From: Atrichornis clamosus | Taxonomy: Eukaryota; Chordata; Aves; Passeriformes; Menuridae | Reading direction: 5' to 3' | Assembly (NCBI GenBank): GCA_013400975.1 | Contig: WBMZ01004629.1 | Location: forward strand, 62,001 to 126,000 | Length of the DNA: 64,000 bases | In this document: positions 35,149-48,709 of the stretch, piece by piece | How positions within the stretch are numbered: the stretch's first letter is position 1 | How the letters are laid out: every line of letters starts with the position of its first letter | Notes under the pieces: generated by a model | Seen by the model: only the letters and a program-made list of their open reading frames with translations | What the model was told of the DNA's origin: nothing | Database searches by the model: none | Made by a program: the position numbers and the translations under genes

Positions 35149-38100
35149 AAAATCAAACTAGTAAGGTAGTTGCTGACAGGTTTTGCAGACTGACTTTCCT
35201 GCTGCTGCCTTCTCTTGTCCTTCCTCTTACTTCCTACCACCTATTTTCTCTCCTGCCAGCTCCAGTTGCTGCCTCTTACACTGCTTTCTTGGCACCACTA
35301 TCCTTCGCTCCTGCTTTGGCTTTGCCTCCTCATCTCCCCCACTCCCCATGACTGACTTAGGTAACCCTATTGGCTTCCTTTAGTTGTTGTGCTGCTCTGT
35401 AATATGCTCCTCAAGCTGCAGCAGGAGATGTCCCACCAGGCAGGCACACACATTGCTGACCAGAACAGGCAGCCCAGAGGATCTGAAACAAGCTCTTCCC
35501 CCTCCATCTGAAGGCAGAGAACAGTCCTAATGGCAGGATTTAAACTACATCAGCACTTCCTGTAGCTCTTTTCTACCATCAGTTTCAGGCTATATCTAAA
35601 CAATGTGCAGAAAAAAAATTCTTATTTGATTCTGAGTTAGATATGAATGGTTTATGGGCATGTGTGGATTTGATGGAGAGATAATAATGTCTCTGGCTGA
35701 AGATGAACACAGGTGATTTAAGGTTATTGCTGTTTTTTCAAGCTGTCCATGCCATTTAGAAAACTCCACAAAAATTACCCTTCAGAAATCTGTTTGTGGA
35801 AAAGAAGAGTGGTATCCAGGCACAGAAACACAGTATGTTCTGCCATATCTGGTGCAAAGCAAGGTGTTCTTTTGCTTTTATTTTAAACAATGACACTGAA
35901 AACAAATTGATCCATGCGAAGAAACAGTGCCCTCTGTGAGGTTTCAGTTTTGATAAGCTACATTACAGAATCCAGGTCTTTCACCACATAGTGAGACTGA
36001 TACCTCTTCAGCATTTTCACTGTCTTTTAGACAAAAAATCAAGAAGGACTTGGCAATAGAAATAAGTGACAGAAAATGTGTGTGTTATTAGCACAAGAGT
36101 GCTTTTGTCAGGCCTGTTTTTAGTATGCCTGCTCTAGTGTTTCACTAGCTCTCTGCTGCTGTAAACAAATCTGAAAGGGAAGGAAGATTTAGAAGCTGAC
36201 TAGTGAGCATGAACACAACAGAAAGAAAACTAAGACAAATGGCTATTGACCCTGCTCTCACTTATTAGACAGCAATTAATTTTTCGAATGATAAAACTGC
36301 TTCATCCTATCAGATCCCCATGGTGGAATTAGGCAGTCAATACTTGGGGGCCCATGTTTCCCAATAACACCCACAGGGCAAGACTTTTCCAGCCATCCGT
36401 GAGTCTTGTCTGGCTTTCTCCATCCTGGTTTCCTCCGCTGTGGTTTTAGGATTAACTTTTCCCTTAAATTGCCATCTGGATGACATTGAAGGATGTTGGC
36501 ACTTTTCTTGGCTCTGGTCAATTTTGAGATAAAGTGGAAGGCTATGTCTTGGAGCCAAAACTCTATGAAAAGTGGATTTTCACCTCCAGAACAGCATTGC
36601 AACTGATTTCCACTGTATAATGTAGTGCAATCACAGCATTGTGTATGCTTTGTCTGGAGTTGATTCTCCAGCTGTTGAAACAGTATCTTTTTTCATTAAA
36701 TTAAACCAAACTGTAGCCAGCATTAACATCAAGCTCCAAAAATGTAACGCTTAAGTCTTTCAGGCCAGATGCTGATCTCCAAAACACTGGTGTGAATCTG
36801 GAGGAATTTCAGTTTTACACTAATGTATGTGAGATCAACAAGCTTATTTTGGGCCAGTGATCTGCTTTCACAGGTGTGCCTTATTTTAAGATGCCATCAA
36901 ATTAATGTCTCCCCATCATTCCAAAGCTGTTGAAGATTAAAGATAAGCATTATTGGTAAACAAAGAAACGAAGAAAAAGATGTGGAAAAAAGGTTTGCTT
37001 GCTGTCTCAGTTAAATGCTAGTTAAGGAAAAAACATTTCTGGAACATTTCTTTTTTATCAATCGTAGCAAAATCAAAATAAGCTGGTAGAGTACAATTTA
37101 AAATGCTGTTTCTTAAACAGAAAAACATTTACAAAAGCTTAATGAAAAAGACTTATAGGGCTGTGGTTTTTAAATTTTTTTGCCATCGTGTGTAAATCTT
37201 TAGGTTTTATTAAAGACAACTGATTTAAGGTTTGTTCCATTGCACTCCCTGTTATCTTGGTTTTACTATGAGAACTCCTTGGGGGACGTGGTGAGAAACT
37301 ATTGTTCTGGTGGGTCTTTTTGTTACAAACACTCAGCCACTGAAAGGGGTGAAATGGAATTAAACTGAAAAAGGTGTATATGTGAGTGGAAGGAGTGGAG
37401 GGCTCTGCTTTACATTGCTGTACCTCAAAAATAGCTGAAGGAAATTTTCCAATAATTTCCACATACCATGTACAATTCATCCTTGGACTGGGACCAAACA
37501 TAGGATCATTCCCCAAAGGAGAGTTTGGGAGGGTTTTAAATGAAATGTGAAAAAGGAGAACGATAATGGAAATCTGCCCATAAACAGAACATTTGCATCC
37601 TATGTTGAAGGAAATACTGCCTTAAGGAAGTACTTTTTCATTACACAACAGCATTTAAAGTGACATACTCAGGTAGCATTGTGCCTGCCTCATGTCCTCT
37701 GTGTTTGCCCCCAGCCCAAAGCCCCCACAAGTGTGGGCTTGGCACGTTTGCAAGCGGAGCTGCACCAACCCAGTTGTGATTCCCAGGCATGTGCTGGATG
37801 CTGGAACTGTTCTGGGGAGTCTCGTCTGAAGCATGATACAGCACCAGGAAAAAATATGTGATACAGCCTTGGTTTGAATTCTCCACCCAAACTGCATATC
37901 ACTGGCCAAGTTTCACCCTTTCCTTGCTGTCCAAGATCATGCTCAGGCATTGCATGTGGGAACAGTGATGCTCCCAGTGATCATCACCTTTTGTAACAGG
38001 CATTTCAAGCTTCATTGCCAGTTTACCAAAGTTTGGAGGAAGGAGCATAAATCCCATGCACAAAATTTCTTAGCCGAGTACTGGGCTAAGGAAAGTGCAT

Positions 38101-41100
38101 TCATATGTTTACAGTCTTAAAATAAATTGATCCATTTCAGTTGGGGAAGCTTGGAAAAATGAAAAATACCTTTCTGTATTCCTTATAGAAGAAAATCCTC
38201 CATTTTTCTACTAGATTTACATCTGTACGTTCTACATAATATGATTATGCATTTGTGCATCAACTTTTCCATTTTCTGTCATTGCAATAAAAACAAGCAA
38301 ACAAAGGAATCACTTAAGCCGTTAGTATTTGGAATTTAGTAACTCTTCCAGACAAGTCCCAGCATGTTGCACGACAGTTTCATGTTTTGCATGGTGATTT
38401 GTTGTACTTCTTAAATAGTGTGATTTTTATCTGCTTCATAACATGAGAAAAAGAGGAACTCATCATCCCTCCTCATTCCTTTCCACCCCAAAATCTTTTC
38501 TTACCTTTTAATTTAGCAACATGATATGAAATACATTAGTCTTGAATCCACAAGCATTGTCTCATTGGCTGTAGCATGAATTATGAATTGCAGGTTTGTA
38601 TGTATAAATAGCAACACTAAAACCAAATTGCTGTCTGAGACAAAACCCTTTAAGCAACAGAATGAATATGGTGGTCATAAACCAGTACAGTATAACATGA
38701 TATTAGAAATTCAAGCTTAAGTGCCTTTCCATGTATATTAAAAAATTTACTTGTTAAAATAAATTACTCCCTATGTCATCTTTATTCTATTACCCTTCCA
38801 GTAATGTTGTAAATAGATACCTTGGCTAACCTCATTCTTGTTTCATAGAGATGTACATGCCAAGAAGAGCTGGCCAATAGTAAATTCTGCATAGCAACTT
38901 ACCCCCATTCATGGGAATACCCAGCTGACTGGTGATCCCAGTGATTCAAGTGCAAATGTCAGTGACTCTGCCTGGGCCTAGTGCTCTGTTTGCAATATTC
39001 TTTTGTTGCATATTTTCATTTAGAGTCCTTCTTTCCTGGGATAAACAAGTACAGAAGCATTAGGAAACCCAGACTAAAGAATGAGACTGCACATAAAATA
39101 AACTCTAACAGAAAGTAACACATCAAGGTAAATTTAATTCAAATATTATTGTATATTTGTATTGCAGCACTGCTTAAAGGCCAGGTCTACTTTGTGCTAA
39201 TCATTATTCAGGCTTAATAAAAAGCCTGAACTCCAAAGGCAGGCTCATCTCTCTCTGCATTTACATTTGATGGTTTAATATTACTCATTTTACTTCAAAA
39301 TATCAAAGCTTTAGAAGAAATCTCATCCACCTTCCTTCCTTTCAGACCTGAAATGCCAAGACCTACAATTCAAATCTTCTCCTATAAATGTATTGCTTAC
39401 TAAATGAGGTATAGGAAAGGATTATTACTCAGGCTGCAAAATTCTGCCTTCAAAACTAAGGAAATGCCAGATTAAATATGTAATAGCAATTCAATTCTCT
39501 TAGGTATTATAAACATTATGATACAAGGTGTAATTCTTCCTTTTCCCTGGCAACCTTGCCTCATTCACTGCTGGCAAACAAATCAATGTGCAATGGCTCA
39601 CTATTGCCTTTGATTCCAGTGGCTGAATGTGTGTCATATCCCTCCTTCACTGCATGCTAGACAAAATCCTGGGTGAAATCTGGATATTTTTCTCAGTTTT
39701 CTGTGGTGCTTCTTGAACATTTCAAAGTTGTTTTTGTTTTGTTTTGCTTTCAGAAAATCCCTTTTTACATTACAGGCATAAAATAATAAGTGGGCTGGAT
39801 CATTTCTCTTGCCAGGTGGTCTAAACACTGGTTACTTTCATCAGAGAAATAGAGATATTCGGGAAACTGAGGTAGCTTTCCAGGATATGGAAGCAAGTGT
39901 ACCCTCATAGCACATTCTTTTTTCTGTTCCCTGAAGCTTCTTCACCAGCCTTCTTGAATTTCAGCTCTTGACTAATCCACTTTCCTCTCTTTTCTTCCCC
40001 AGTCTTCCTTCATCAGGCATTTCATGATAGTACAAGCACCTGCAGTTTTTAAGTTTTCTTCTCTGAGCTCATAGGTCACGTGAAAAATCATATTCCTCAT
40101 CACCCAATCTCACCCTCTCCAATGGTCACGGCTGTACTTGCCATCTGCAGGAAAAAATTGAGTAGAATTTTGACAGGAGAGCTCCAGTACCTCAAGGGCT
40201 ACACCCAATATCCTGTAGTGCCTTTAGAAACAAGGTCTGAGGCTGAAAGTGTAGTTTATTGGCATTCAACTAACACTCCAGGACAGGAGTGGCCTTCTTG
40301 CAGATATTCTTTTCTTCTTGTAAAACTCCCACCTTTTCTGAGGAATGCCTGAGAACAAACTGTCAAAGAACAAGCTGTCAACACTCTTCAGGATTGTAAA
40401 ATAAATATTTCCTTGCCCTAAACCACTTTACAGAATTGTCAGGGCCTACTCCAAGTTTTGAGAAAAAAGAAGTTTTCTAGATTATTTCATAAGAGTTGGA
40501 GATTCATCATCTGTGTTTGAGAGTGTTTTAGTATCTGGTGACCTGCAGGTGCTGCTGTAGGATTCACTTATTTCCCAAAGCCATTTTCACAGTAAGAAGT
40601 ACCAATGAGATAGGATATATGATAGCGGAACAGCAGTGGGAAGTCTGCCAGGGAGAATGCTCACCTGGGCATACTGTGCCTCTGGTTACAGTCCAGCACT
40701 AACATGTTTCTTTATCGAGAAAAACCTTGACACAATCAAGTTGCAGATTAAAATAATGTTGCTTTTAGAGCTACAATTGTAGCAAGACTTTCAGTGCTGC
40801 CTGTATCTTCTGCAGGACAGACTGGCTCAATAGTTCTTTGTAATACATGTAGCAGAGCAGGTGCCAAACTGAGCATTTAAAGAAACAAAAATTTTGTTGT
40901 GAAGTAACCCAGATCTTCATGCAAGTCCTTGTTAAAGAAGCATGAGGAACAAGTGGTACCTGGAGAAAACATGAGGGAATTAACTAACAGCATGCTCTGA
41001 TTATGACTGCCCTGAGGTGATCTCTTCTGCATCTCAGTGCCCACTGGGTTCATGTTGGTGAGGTGACCCTAAACTGCATCACAGGCTGGCCAGAGGACCG

Positions 41101-41454
41101 AGAGAGCTCATAGCAAGTTCATAGGTGTTCAACAGATTGCCTCTCAGTACACTCACACATTTGGAAAGCATCTGAGGAATACCACTGAAGTCTCAACCTT
41201 GCTCTGGCTACAGGTTTGTTGCTGCAGAAAGAAGTGCATTTTTAGAAAGAGGTGGCTGATCCAAGAGACCCAGCACACTGAGTTAATGTAATAGTAAATT
41301 GCTTTTGATTACAATAGCTAAAGATAAAAGTATTATGAATTGACCTTCTTGGATTCATTTGCATTTGCTGTGCTAAAAGCATTTGAAACCATTACAATTG
41401 TGACATTGGGTTTTATATGAAAAGGCAAGACTCTACAGGTCCCTGGGCTGCTGT
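35149..41454. other. Mostly single-copy non-coding stretch
   Basis: A pyrimidine-rich region at about 35190-35350 produces Ser/Pro/Leu-rich open frames of low interest. Open frames at 36.3-36.6 and 37.1-37.9 kb (up to 125 codons) have no recognised features. AT-rich sequence prevails from 38 to 40 kb, including the hairpin at 39207-39230. No CR1 or LTR found. Confidence 0.6.
39207..39230. repeat. Perfect 9-base hairpin with AATAAA loop
   Basis: TTCAGGCTT (39207-39215) and AAGCCTGAA (39222-39230) are exact inverted complements separated by AATAAA. The stem would form in RNA from either strand, with a poly(A) signal in the plus-strand loop. Confidence 0.75.
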
Positions 41455-42069
41455 GTGTTATCCCTTCCCGGGTCACTGCACAGGACCAAGCAGATCCACT
41501 GGGTTGCTTGCATATCACATCCAACATCTGATGTCCCACACCAACAGAGCATGGGTAGATTCCCACACAGGAGAAACTTCAGAGTTGTTTCACAGCCGTT
41601 TGATTTTCAAACCCTATGGCTGATTTCCTCTGCCTGCATGACTAAACTTGAGCTGCCGGGTTTTTTCTCCCTGCAGATTTTTGTGCTCCGCAGTGACCAG
41701 CTTTGCTGTGGCTTCACAGCCCTCTCCGAGCCACCCAGGCCTGTGACAGTAGAGGGCAGCAAGAGGCAAAGATATTTTCATAAATTGGGTCAAATTCCTT
41801 TTTCTGACATTTGCTCTTCGAACACAGTGCTTGCAAAGTCTGGCCGCATTCCTCAGCTGGATCCCTGGAGGGGGCGGGCGGCAGCGCTCGGGGCTCGGCT
41901 CCGGTGCCGTCCCGGGCAGGGCGATGTGCTCCGCGGGGCCACCGCAAGCAAGGACACGGCCTTGCACGTGTGCACCTCACCAAGTGGGTTGGAAAGGGAA
42001 TCATGCTGGTTTTGGAGACTTTGCCCAGTTACAAGAGCACCATATGGCATTTTATCATGCTCGTGTTGA
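41455..42069 (+). other. Longest open frame (204 codons), unidentified
   Basis: This is the longest ATG-initiated frame in the window. The first part precedes a good acceptor-like tract (TTTTTTCTCCCTGCAG, ending 41676). The last third runs through a CpG-rich patch and gives Arg/Gly/Ala-rich sequence typical of GC-rich DNA translated in any frame. Other frames over the same patch are also open on both strands, which argues that lack of stops reflects composition. No domain, signal peptide or membrane segment is recognised. It could include a real exon from 41677 onward, but I would not call it a gene. Confidence 0.2.
41843..41968. promoter_or_regulatory. Compact CpG-rich patch with GC box
   Basis: About 15 CpG dinucleotides fall in about 125 bases, against one or two per several hundred bases around it. 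It includes GGGGGCGGGCGG (a GC/Sp1-type box at about 41869-41881) and CCGCGG. Such patches in bird DNA often mark promoters or first exons, but they can also be GC-rich remnants of repeats. No TATA box is evident nearby. Confidence 0.4.
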
Positions 42070-42712
42070 AATGCTATAAAAATCTGAAATTAGCTGTGCT
42101 TAGCTTTCACCGCACAGCAAAATTTAGCACTTAACTTTAACTATGAATAAATAATTTCTTATATAATGATGAGAGCTGCTGGGCTGCATTCCTTTCCCCT
42201 TGTGCTCTGCAAATATCTAAAGAGAGATGTATGTTTGGGAAATGCTTTGTACTGAAGGACAAAGCAAAATTGTTGTTGCTACTATGTGATTTTTAACAAA
42301 AGCTATTTTTTCCTCTGTGGGCTCAGAGAAATGAACCTTTTTTGCTTTCCTAGATAGTGTTTAGGTGAAAAACTCTGGGGTAATGCAACTTTCCTTTCAC
42401 TCTTCTGCCAGTATGTACCGAAACCAGGTGGTTTGGGTGCAGGGTGGAAACCTAGCTGCAGATGTCCTCTCAGGTGACAACATGAACAAATGTGGCAGCC
42501 CTGGAGGTGAGAGTAGATGCTCACAAACGTAGGAACTGTAACTGCTGCCACAGTTGTTCTTCATGCCTACCTGTAAATCACCATGTTGGTAACGTACACA
42601 TACTGTGTATGACTTTAGGCAGGTACAAATCAGCTCTGATCTGGAATGAGCAAGGGCAGTGGGGTCTTTCCCCTGCTTGCTTGCCCTTAGCACTACAGCA
42701 GGAATATCCAGG
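42070..42712. other. Non-coding stretch before a CR1 fragment
   Basis: AT-rich up to about 42.4 kb, then mixed composition. The overlapping open frames near 42.4-42.9 kb run into the CR1 octamer repeats and are not gene-like. Confidence 0.6.
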
Positions 42713-42820
42713 TTCACAGAATCACAAAACCACAGAATCACAGAATCACAGAATGAGTTGGAAGGGACCCTCAAGGATAATCGAGCCCAACTCCTGGCCC
42801 TGCACAGCACTGTCCCCAGC
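42713..42820 (-). mobile_element. Short CR1 LINE 3' end, minus strand
   Basis: Repeated CACAGAATCACAGAATCACA at the plus-strand left edge is the complement of the CR1 terminal repeat. It is followed by GTTGGAAGGGACCCTCAAGG and CCAACTCCTGGCCCTGCACA, the inner 3' region of a CR1 subfamily. Only about 110 bases remain, a severely truncated copy. Confidence 0.9.
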
Positions 42821-45409
42821 TTGTATGTTGTCTTCAGTAACAGTCCCATTATCTGAAAGGTGAGTGGCCCTAAGTGCTTCACATCATTAAGTTTCTCTGA
42901 ACAGATGATTTATTTTCATGATGAACAAACATTTGCAAAATTCAGCATAATCTGCATGTTAGATAAACTTCTTACATCAACAGTATAGTTGTGAAGGTTC
43001 CCTCCTACACAATGGAAAGAGCAGTTGAGCTCACAGTCTTCAAAAATCTCTGTTCCTCCAACGTAGGATCAGAGATACTAAAGAAACATGGCAAGTGTCT
43101 TGCATGGATTTGAGAACCGTGCAGGAGATAGAATATGAAGAACAATCTGAAGCGACCTTCACTTCTAATCAAAATATGTTTCAGAAGAAGGTAGAATTTT
43201 GACCCGGTTGTGCTTTTAATTTCTTTTCAACATTGTAAACAGAGACAGAGCACTGTCATATAAGCATGTGACAGAGTGAAGCTGTCTGGTTTAGTTTCAC
43301 TGAAACTTCGAGAAATCTGTCCTAGATCAGATTCTCATTATTCAGTTAGTACTTAACATTGTTCCCACTGAATAATCACAGGTGTGCAATAATACCTGTT
43401 TTATTTCCTTCAGCTGCTGTCAAGTGGCATTTCCTCCTGCTGTCACTGGCTGGCAAAATGATAAGAGAGTACTCAACATGGCAGAGCACACTTTGATGTT
43501 ATCCAGCAGATGAGACAGACCTCCAGTTTCATGTAATGAAACAATTCATATGTTTTTATGTAATGTATGCCTAACATTGTTTTTTTAGTTTAAACTTAAA
43601 CATCTTCCGTTTGGACCATCTTCCATGTTAATTCCGTATTTCAATGTTAAATTAAATTATCTGATAAAATTAATTGTATTCAGTATTCCTATAACCCGAG
43701 AGCTGTACAATATAAAAGAGTGTGGGTTCCTGCCTAAACAATTTTATTATTTTTTATTCAGTAGGAGCAAGATTTGGGCCTAAAATCCAGGGCAGGCTCT
43801 TTGTTGAAATCAAAAACACCCCTCTGCTGTGCAGAGTAACCCATTATTCCTCTCCAGGGGCTCTTCTTAAGAAATTTTTGTGTAATGGTCTAAGAAATGC
43901 CATGTATGCTGATGTTTTTTTGAGTTCACTATTGCTGTCAACTGAGAATGTTTCAAGTGGATTTTAGAAGCACTCCATCATGTCAGAGTAAAAAAACCAA
44001 TGTAGTGTTTGTTGACTCAAACCCCTCATCATGGAAGCACATTCCACTTTACATTATTCAATTTAGTTGTGATTTTTGAAAGAATTCCAGGATCTAAAAT
44101 AGACACTTGAAATTAAATGTAATTTTAAATTAGAATGGAATTTCTAACGTGAAAAGGTCCTAACATAAAACAGGTAATACTGAAAATTCTATTCCTTTAT
44201 TTTCAACAATAGAAAGTGAATGCTTCCCATAAATTTGGATATAAGTTTGTGGGTTAAATTACATATCTGATGAACAAAACACACATATAGAGTCTAAAGA
44301 TGAAAATTTCATTCTTTATTCCCATCCTTCTGTTGATCAGAAAGCTGGCCCTAAGTGAATCTTCACAAAATTTAACACACTCTAATATTTTGTAGAAATC
44401 CATGAAAAATATTGAAGAATATATTTTGCCAAAGTGACATACTTCCATCATACTTATACTTTCCTTAATTGCTTTCATCTCTGTTTCCTCCCTGGAGTAC
44501 TGCTGCATCGTGTAAGCCCCTACATGCTTTTTAGTGAGCTGGAAGAAGTGCCATGTACCTTTGCCTTCAGGCAAACACCGTAACATCATCCCATACAATT
44601 AACTGCTTACAAAATATTTCTTTCTCTCACTCTTCACGGCTCATATTATGGATTACTTGCTGAAATTTGTCTTCTCACCTAGGGCAGGAATCTGCTGCAT
44701 GGCAAATTTCCAGACCACATCACCCAGGCATCAAGATAGACTTACACTCCTTAGCATGAAAAATCCTTTGCCCCACCTGGAATTTCACAGTGATGGATTT
44801 CCTGCAAAGCACCTCACTCCAATATGAATTAAGGATTGGACTCACCTCCTTCCTGCTTCAGGAACCAGGGGCATTGCAAAAGCCAAATCCTTGTGCTAAG
44901 CAAAATTTCTCCCACAAGTCTCACGCTGAGCCCACTGGACATGGCTCTGTGGAGCTGTGGCCGTGAGTTCTAGCTTTGATCCCCTGTTCACTCACACACT
45001 ATGTGGGCTAGGTCTAACAATTTGGAGCAACTCTTTTAAGATTTCCTTCATTTTGACATTTCCCACAGATGACATTGACTTAGTAAACCTTTTCTTTTTC
45101 CCTCCTGCTCCTCTGTGCAGGGCTGTTTACAAAAGAAGTGCCCAGTTAATCTTGTAGGTATTGACAAACAACTCTGTAAATCAATCATGATTCACTGTTA
45201 ATCCTCCATTCTAAGCATTCTAAGGCTGAAAGTCTCTTCCAATTTTCTAGCCTCTGGCCCAATCAGTGGGATTTTTTCCAAAGCTATAATCTGTCTCCCA
45301 GAAAGTTAAGTTGATTTCTGCAATAAAACTGCTCAAGCATTGCTTTTTTTCTACAATCTCTTAATACTATAAGAACAGAAATTTTCAAACTTTAGAGATT
45401 TTTGAAATG

Positions 45410-45438
45410 TTCCAAAATTTTCCAAATTTTCCAAAATT
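45410..45438. repeat. Three-unit TTCCAAAATT repeat
   Basis: TTCCAAAATT, TTCCAAATT and TTCCAAAATT follow each other directly. TTTAGAGAT lies on both sides of the array, suggesting a local duplication. Confidence 0.75.
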
Positions 45439-46935
45439 TAGAGATGCACATTTTCTCATATCTATTTGGCTAAGAAGAATGAATTGCCTCTCCCAGATTT
45501 ATTTTGTTAATGATGTCTACTTACAACACTATTGGGTACATTGGAAATTACCCTGAATAGAACTGGTCTGGAGAATTCATTTGGAAAATAACAGAAACCT
45601 ACTAAAAAGCTTCGGAGATAAAAGTGTCATCAGAAACTCTTCTTAATGAGCTCTATTTCAAGTGCAAAGCATTTTGCATCTGGCTTAATACTTTTATGCT
45701 ACACTTCAGTCTGATTTTGTTAAAAAACAAACAGAAAATGCTTGAATAAAATTTTACAGTAGAAATTATTTAAAGCATTTATTTATTTTAGCAAGTAAAG
45801 GTGATTTGAAGCCTAAGGACACACATGTAGATGGCATAGGAGGGGCAATTAGTATGACAGTCTGGCACATGGGATAGGCATACATTGAAAAGCATTCCCA
45901 GAACCTCAGTGTTATAAAATTCTTTTTTGACCCGGGTGCCTGGCCAATAATACAGGTCCCATAAGATGTTCCTCTTGGCATGACAAGACAATGTGGGATC
46001 TAGACACTTTCTCTGATGCGGAATTTATGAACTGAGCGTGGGACAGATCAAGTAGGGAAATATTTCTTTACTGAGAAAAGTTCGTGGTCAAAGAATTCAA
46101 ATATTGATGGAACTACATCTGGGCAGCTGTGTCTGGGGCCTGATTTGTGGACCTACCCTTGGCTATGCTACATTTCTTTGTCCCAGCTGACAACAGCCTG
46201 AGGACAGTAAGGATCTAGACAAAATGTTTACCTTCATGTCCAGCCCCATTTTTCTGAAAACATGAGATGAAAGCTGTTCAACTTAGCTGTAGAAATCAGC
46301 TTCAGTAAAGGTCTTGTCAGGGTTATCTGGCAGCCAGTCACCATCTTACTAGGGCACAATTCTTTTCTTTCTATCTTCCCTCTTTGTCTCTTCTATGGGA
46401 ACAGGAAATTATTAGAGTTTCTGTGTGTCTACAGTACTGATTCTACTGGGTTATAATTTTTCTTCACATTTCTTTGGTACTATAGAACAGCCTGGAGTTA
46501 TTTCCCAATCAACATCATATAAAAAAACCTGACTGCAGAAATACATTGACATTCACAAATCAATCACAGCTAGGCCTTAATCCTAAAGCTCTCTGTCAGC
46601 ATTCATACCAGATGACATGCTACATCTGTTGGTATCTGGTGTGCCTTTGCTGCCTTCATCCCCTGGTATTTCTGACTCTCTTCACCTGAAACACTTCAGA
46701 AGAAGAACCATGAGTTTTCCTTGGGAGACCCATGCCTGCTCTGAGCTTTTTGGGGAATGCTGACATGTCCCTGGTTTTGGAAAACTCGTTTCAGCTGCCT
46801 GGTTTTGAAATGGAATTCCATGGCACTTAGAAATTCTTGTATTCATTACTGTTATTATAGCAGTAGTGCCTCCTATAATGCAGCCTCTTTCCCTCTTTCC
46901 ACATCCCATCTCCTCTTACATGAGCAGATTTGAAT

Positions 46936-46958
46936 CGAGGGTTACACCGAGGGTTACA
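46936..46958. repeat. 12-base period duplication
   Basis: CGAGGGTTACA is repeated with one base between the copies. Confidence 0.8.
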
Positions 46959-48667
46959 AGCATTGCTTTGTTTGTTTTACAGTTTACAGTTCAGTGTTGA
47001 GGCAGTGTTTTTTGATATCCCCTCAACTGGATTGTTTAATCACTGCAATGTGCCCTAAATTCCACTGACACAAAATGGAACCGCAAGGTTTGCCATCTGC
47101 TGTTCTGTTAGCATCTCAAAGAAGCCAGAAACTAGATAAAGTACTAGGAAATCATACTTTTCCTGCATTAAAACATAGGCAATTCACATTGCATGTTGCA
47201 TTGCAAGATTTTTTTAATAAATATTTTGAAAAACCTAAAGATTAAATATTAAATATTGAAATTTTTCTCTCTTTCTTCCCTATCTCTTGGAATACATATT
47301 GCATTCTACTTTGTTCTACCAAAATGTCCACAGAATTGAGGATCAGTGTGCTCTTTGGGATGCAAGACTGTGTTTTTAGGAAATAAAACACTGGGGCAAT
47401 TCACAAAGCATTTAAGCGAAACTCTTTGGCTCCTACATGGCATTCCAGTGCAGGCACTGAGCTGTGGGGAACATTCCAGGTAATTCATACTCAGAAGAAT
47501 TCAAAAGAGAGGCATAAAAATCTGTTTTTCTGAAGAGCAGCAGTTCTAATCCTAAAATAAAAGAAGGAAATTATGCAAACAGGATTTGCCCATAAGAAAA
47601 TCACATGCCTTGGGTGTGCTAAGGGGTTTGTCCCATCGCCCATTTTCACTACAAGGCTATGTAATGCCCAGATTGTGGCATGCATTCATAGGCCTTTTCA
47701 AATCAAATGTGCTTGATGTTGTAACAATGAGGCAATTGCACAGACATACCTCTCACTGTCCCACGCCATTTAGGTGAAGCTAATCCTTTTACAGTCAAAA
47801 TTGTAAATAGCTTCCAACCAAAAGCCTAATTTAGGTATCAACATTTCATTCTGTGTTTATATGGAGCCTGGTGCAATGAGATCCTAATTCATGACTGGGC
47901 TTCTTTAGCAATACTGCAATAAGATTAAGGGATCTTTCCTTTTGTGCCAAGAGTGCTGTGGGGCCAAAGGAAAATGTCGGAATACAAAAACAAAATGCCT
48001 ATATTGAAAAAAGAGGAATCCAGATTATACCTACTCTGTGGTCTAATGATTAGATTTCTACTGATATCAGTGGTATTCAATTAAGCAGTTGGTGGTTGAT
48101 ATAAAAAAACACAGAGAGATGGAAATAATTATTTTAAAATCCCAGACAGTCATGCTGCAAGATGATTTCTCCATGTTTATGCATTTCTGAATGCATGAAG
48201 GAAAGTTATCCTTTCAGATATGAACTTCACAAGCTTGGTGCTTGTGCTGAAGAAGTCTTGACTTCACATCTGCAGGTAGCCTGCTGCAGAGTGGGTTCCA
48301 TTCTGAGTGTGAAGGTAAATGGCACTAGACTGTGTGAAAATATCTATACTTAGTAACTAGTGCTTCAGATGTACTACAGCTGTTATTCTGTCTTTTCCAC
48401 ATCCAGTGGAATTTTCTCTGCTGAAAATTCAGAAGTATGTATTTATTTATTTGCTTTGAATCCTGGGTGCACACATGGCTGAGATTATTCTCTTTGTAGT
48501 TTTAGATTTTGAATTGCATTTTGCCTCTCCTGTCTTTCCTCTATCTCAATTCTCTTATGCTCTGTGAACTTGCTGATTCCATAGAGATTACAGTGAAGGA
48601 GTAGTTTAATGGTTTGTTACTCCCTTTAAATAAGGAACTTCAAAATTTTCACCTATTTGTTTTTAGT

Positions 48668-48709
48668 CTGAAGACTTTAGATTGAAGACTTTAAACTGAA
48701 GATTTTAAG
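48668..48709. repeat. Three-copy 14-base tandem repeat
   Basis: CTGAAGACTTTAGA, TTGAAGACTTTAAA and CTGAAGATTTTAAG are consecutive at 48668, 48682 and 48696. Confidence 0.85.

Larger units (their letters stand above)
42821..48667. other. Mostly single-copy non-coding stretch
   Basis: A consensus-like splice donor (AAAG|GTGAGT) lies at 42860, just past the CR1 fragment. AT-rich short repeats of TTCCAAAATT occur at about 45410-45438, and a 12-base duplication (CGAGGGTTACA) at 46936-46958. Open frames are below 115 codons. No gene seen. Confidence 0.6.

Noticed and set aside
42397..42882. 161-codon minus-strand open frame
   Set aside because: Part of it translates the CR1 octamer array into a repeated pattern (DSVILWFCDSV). 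The rest has no recognisable feature.
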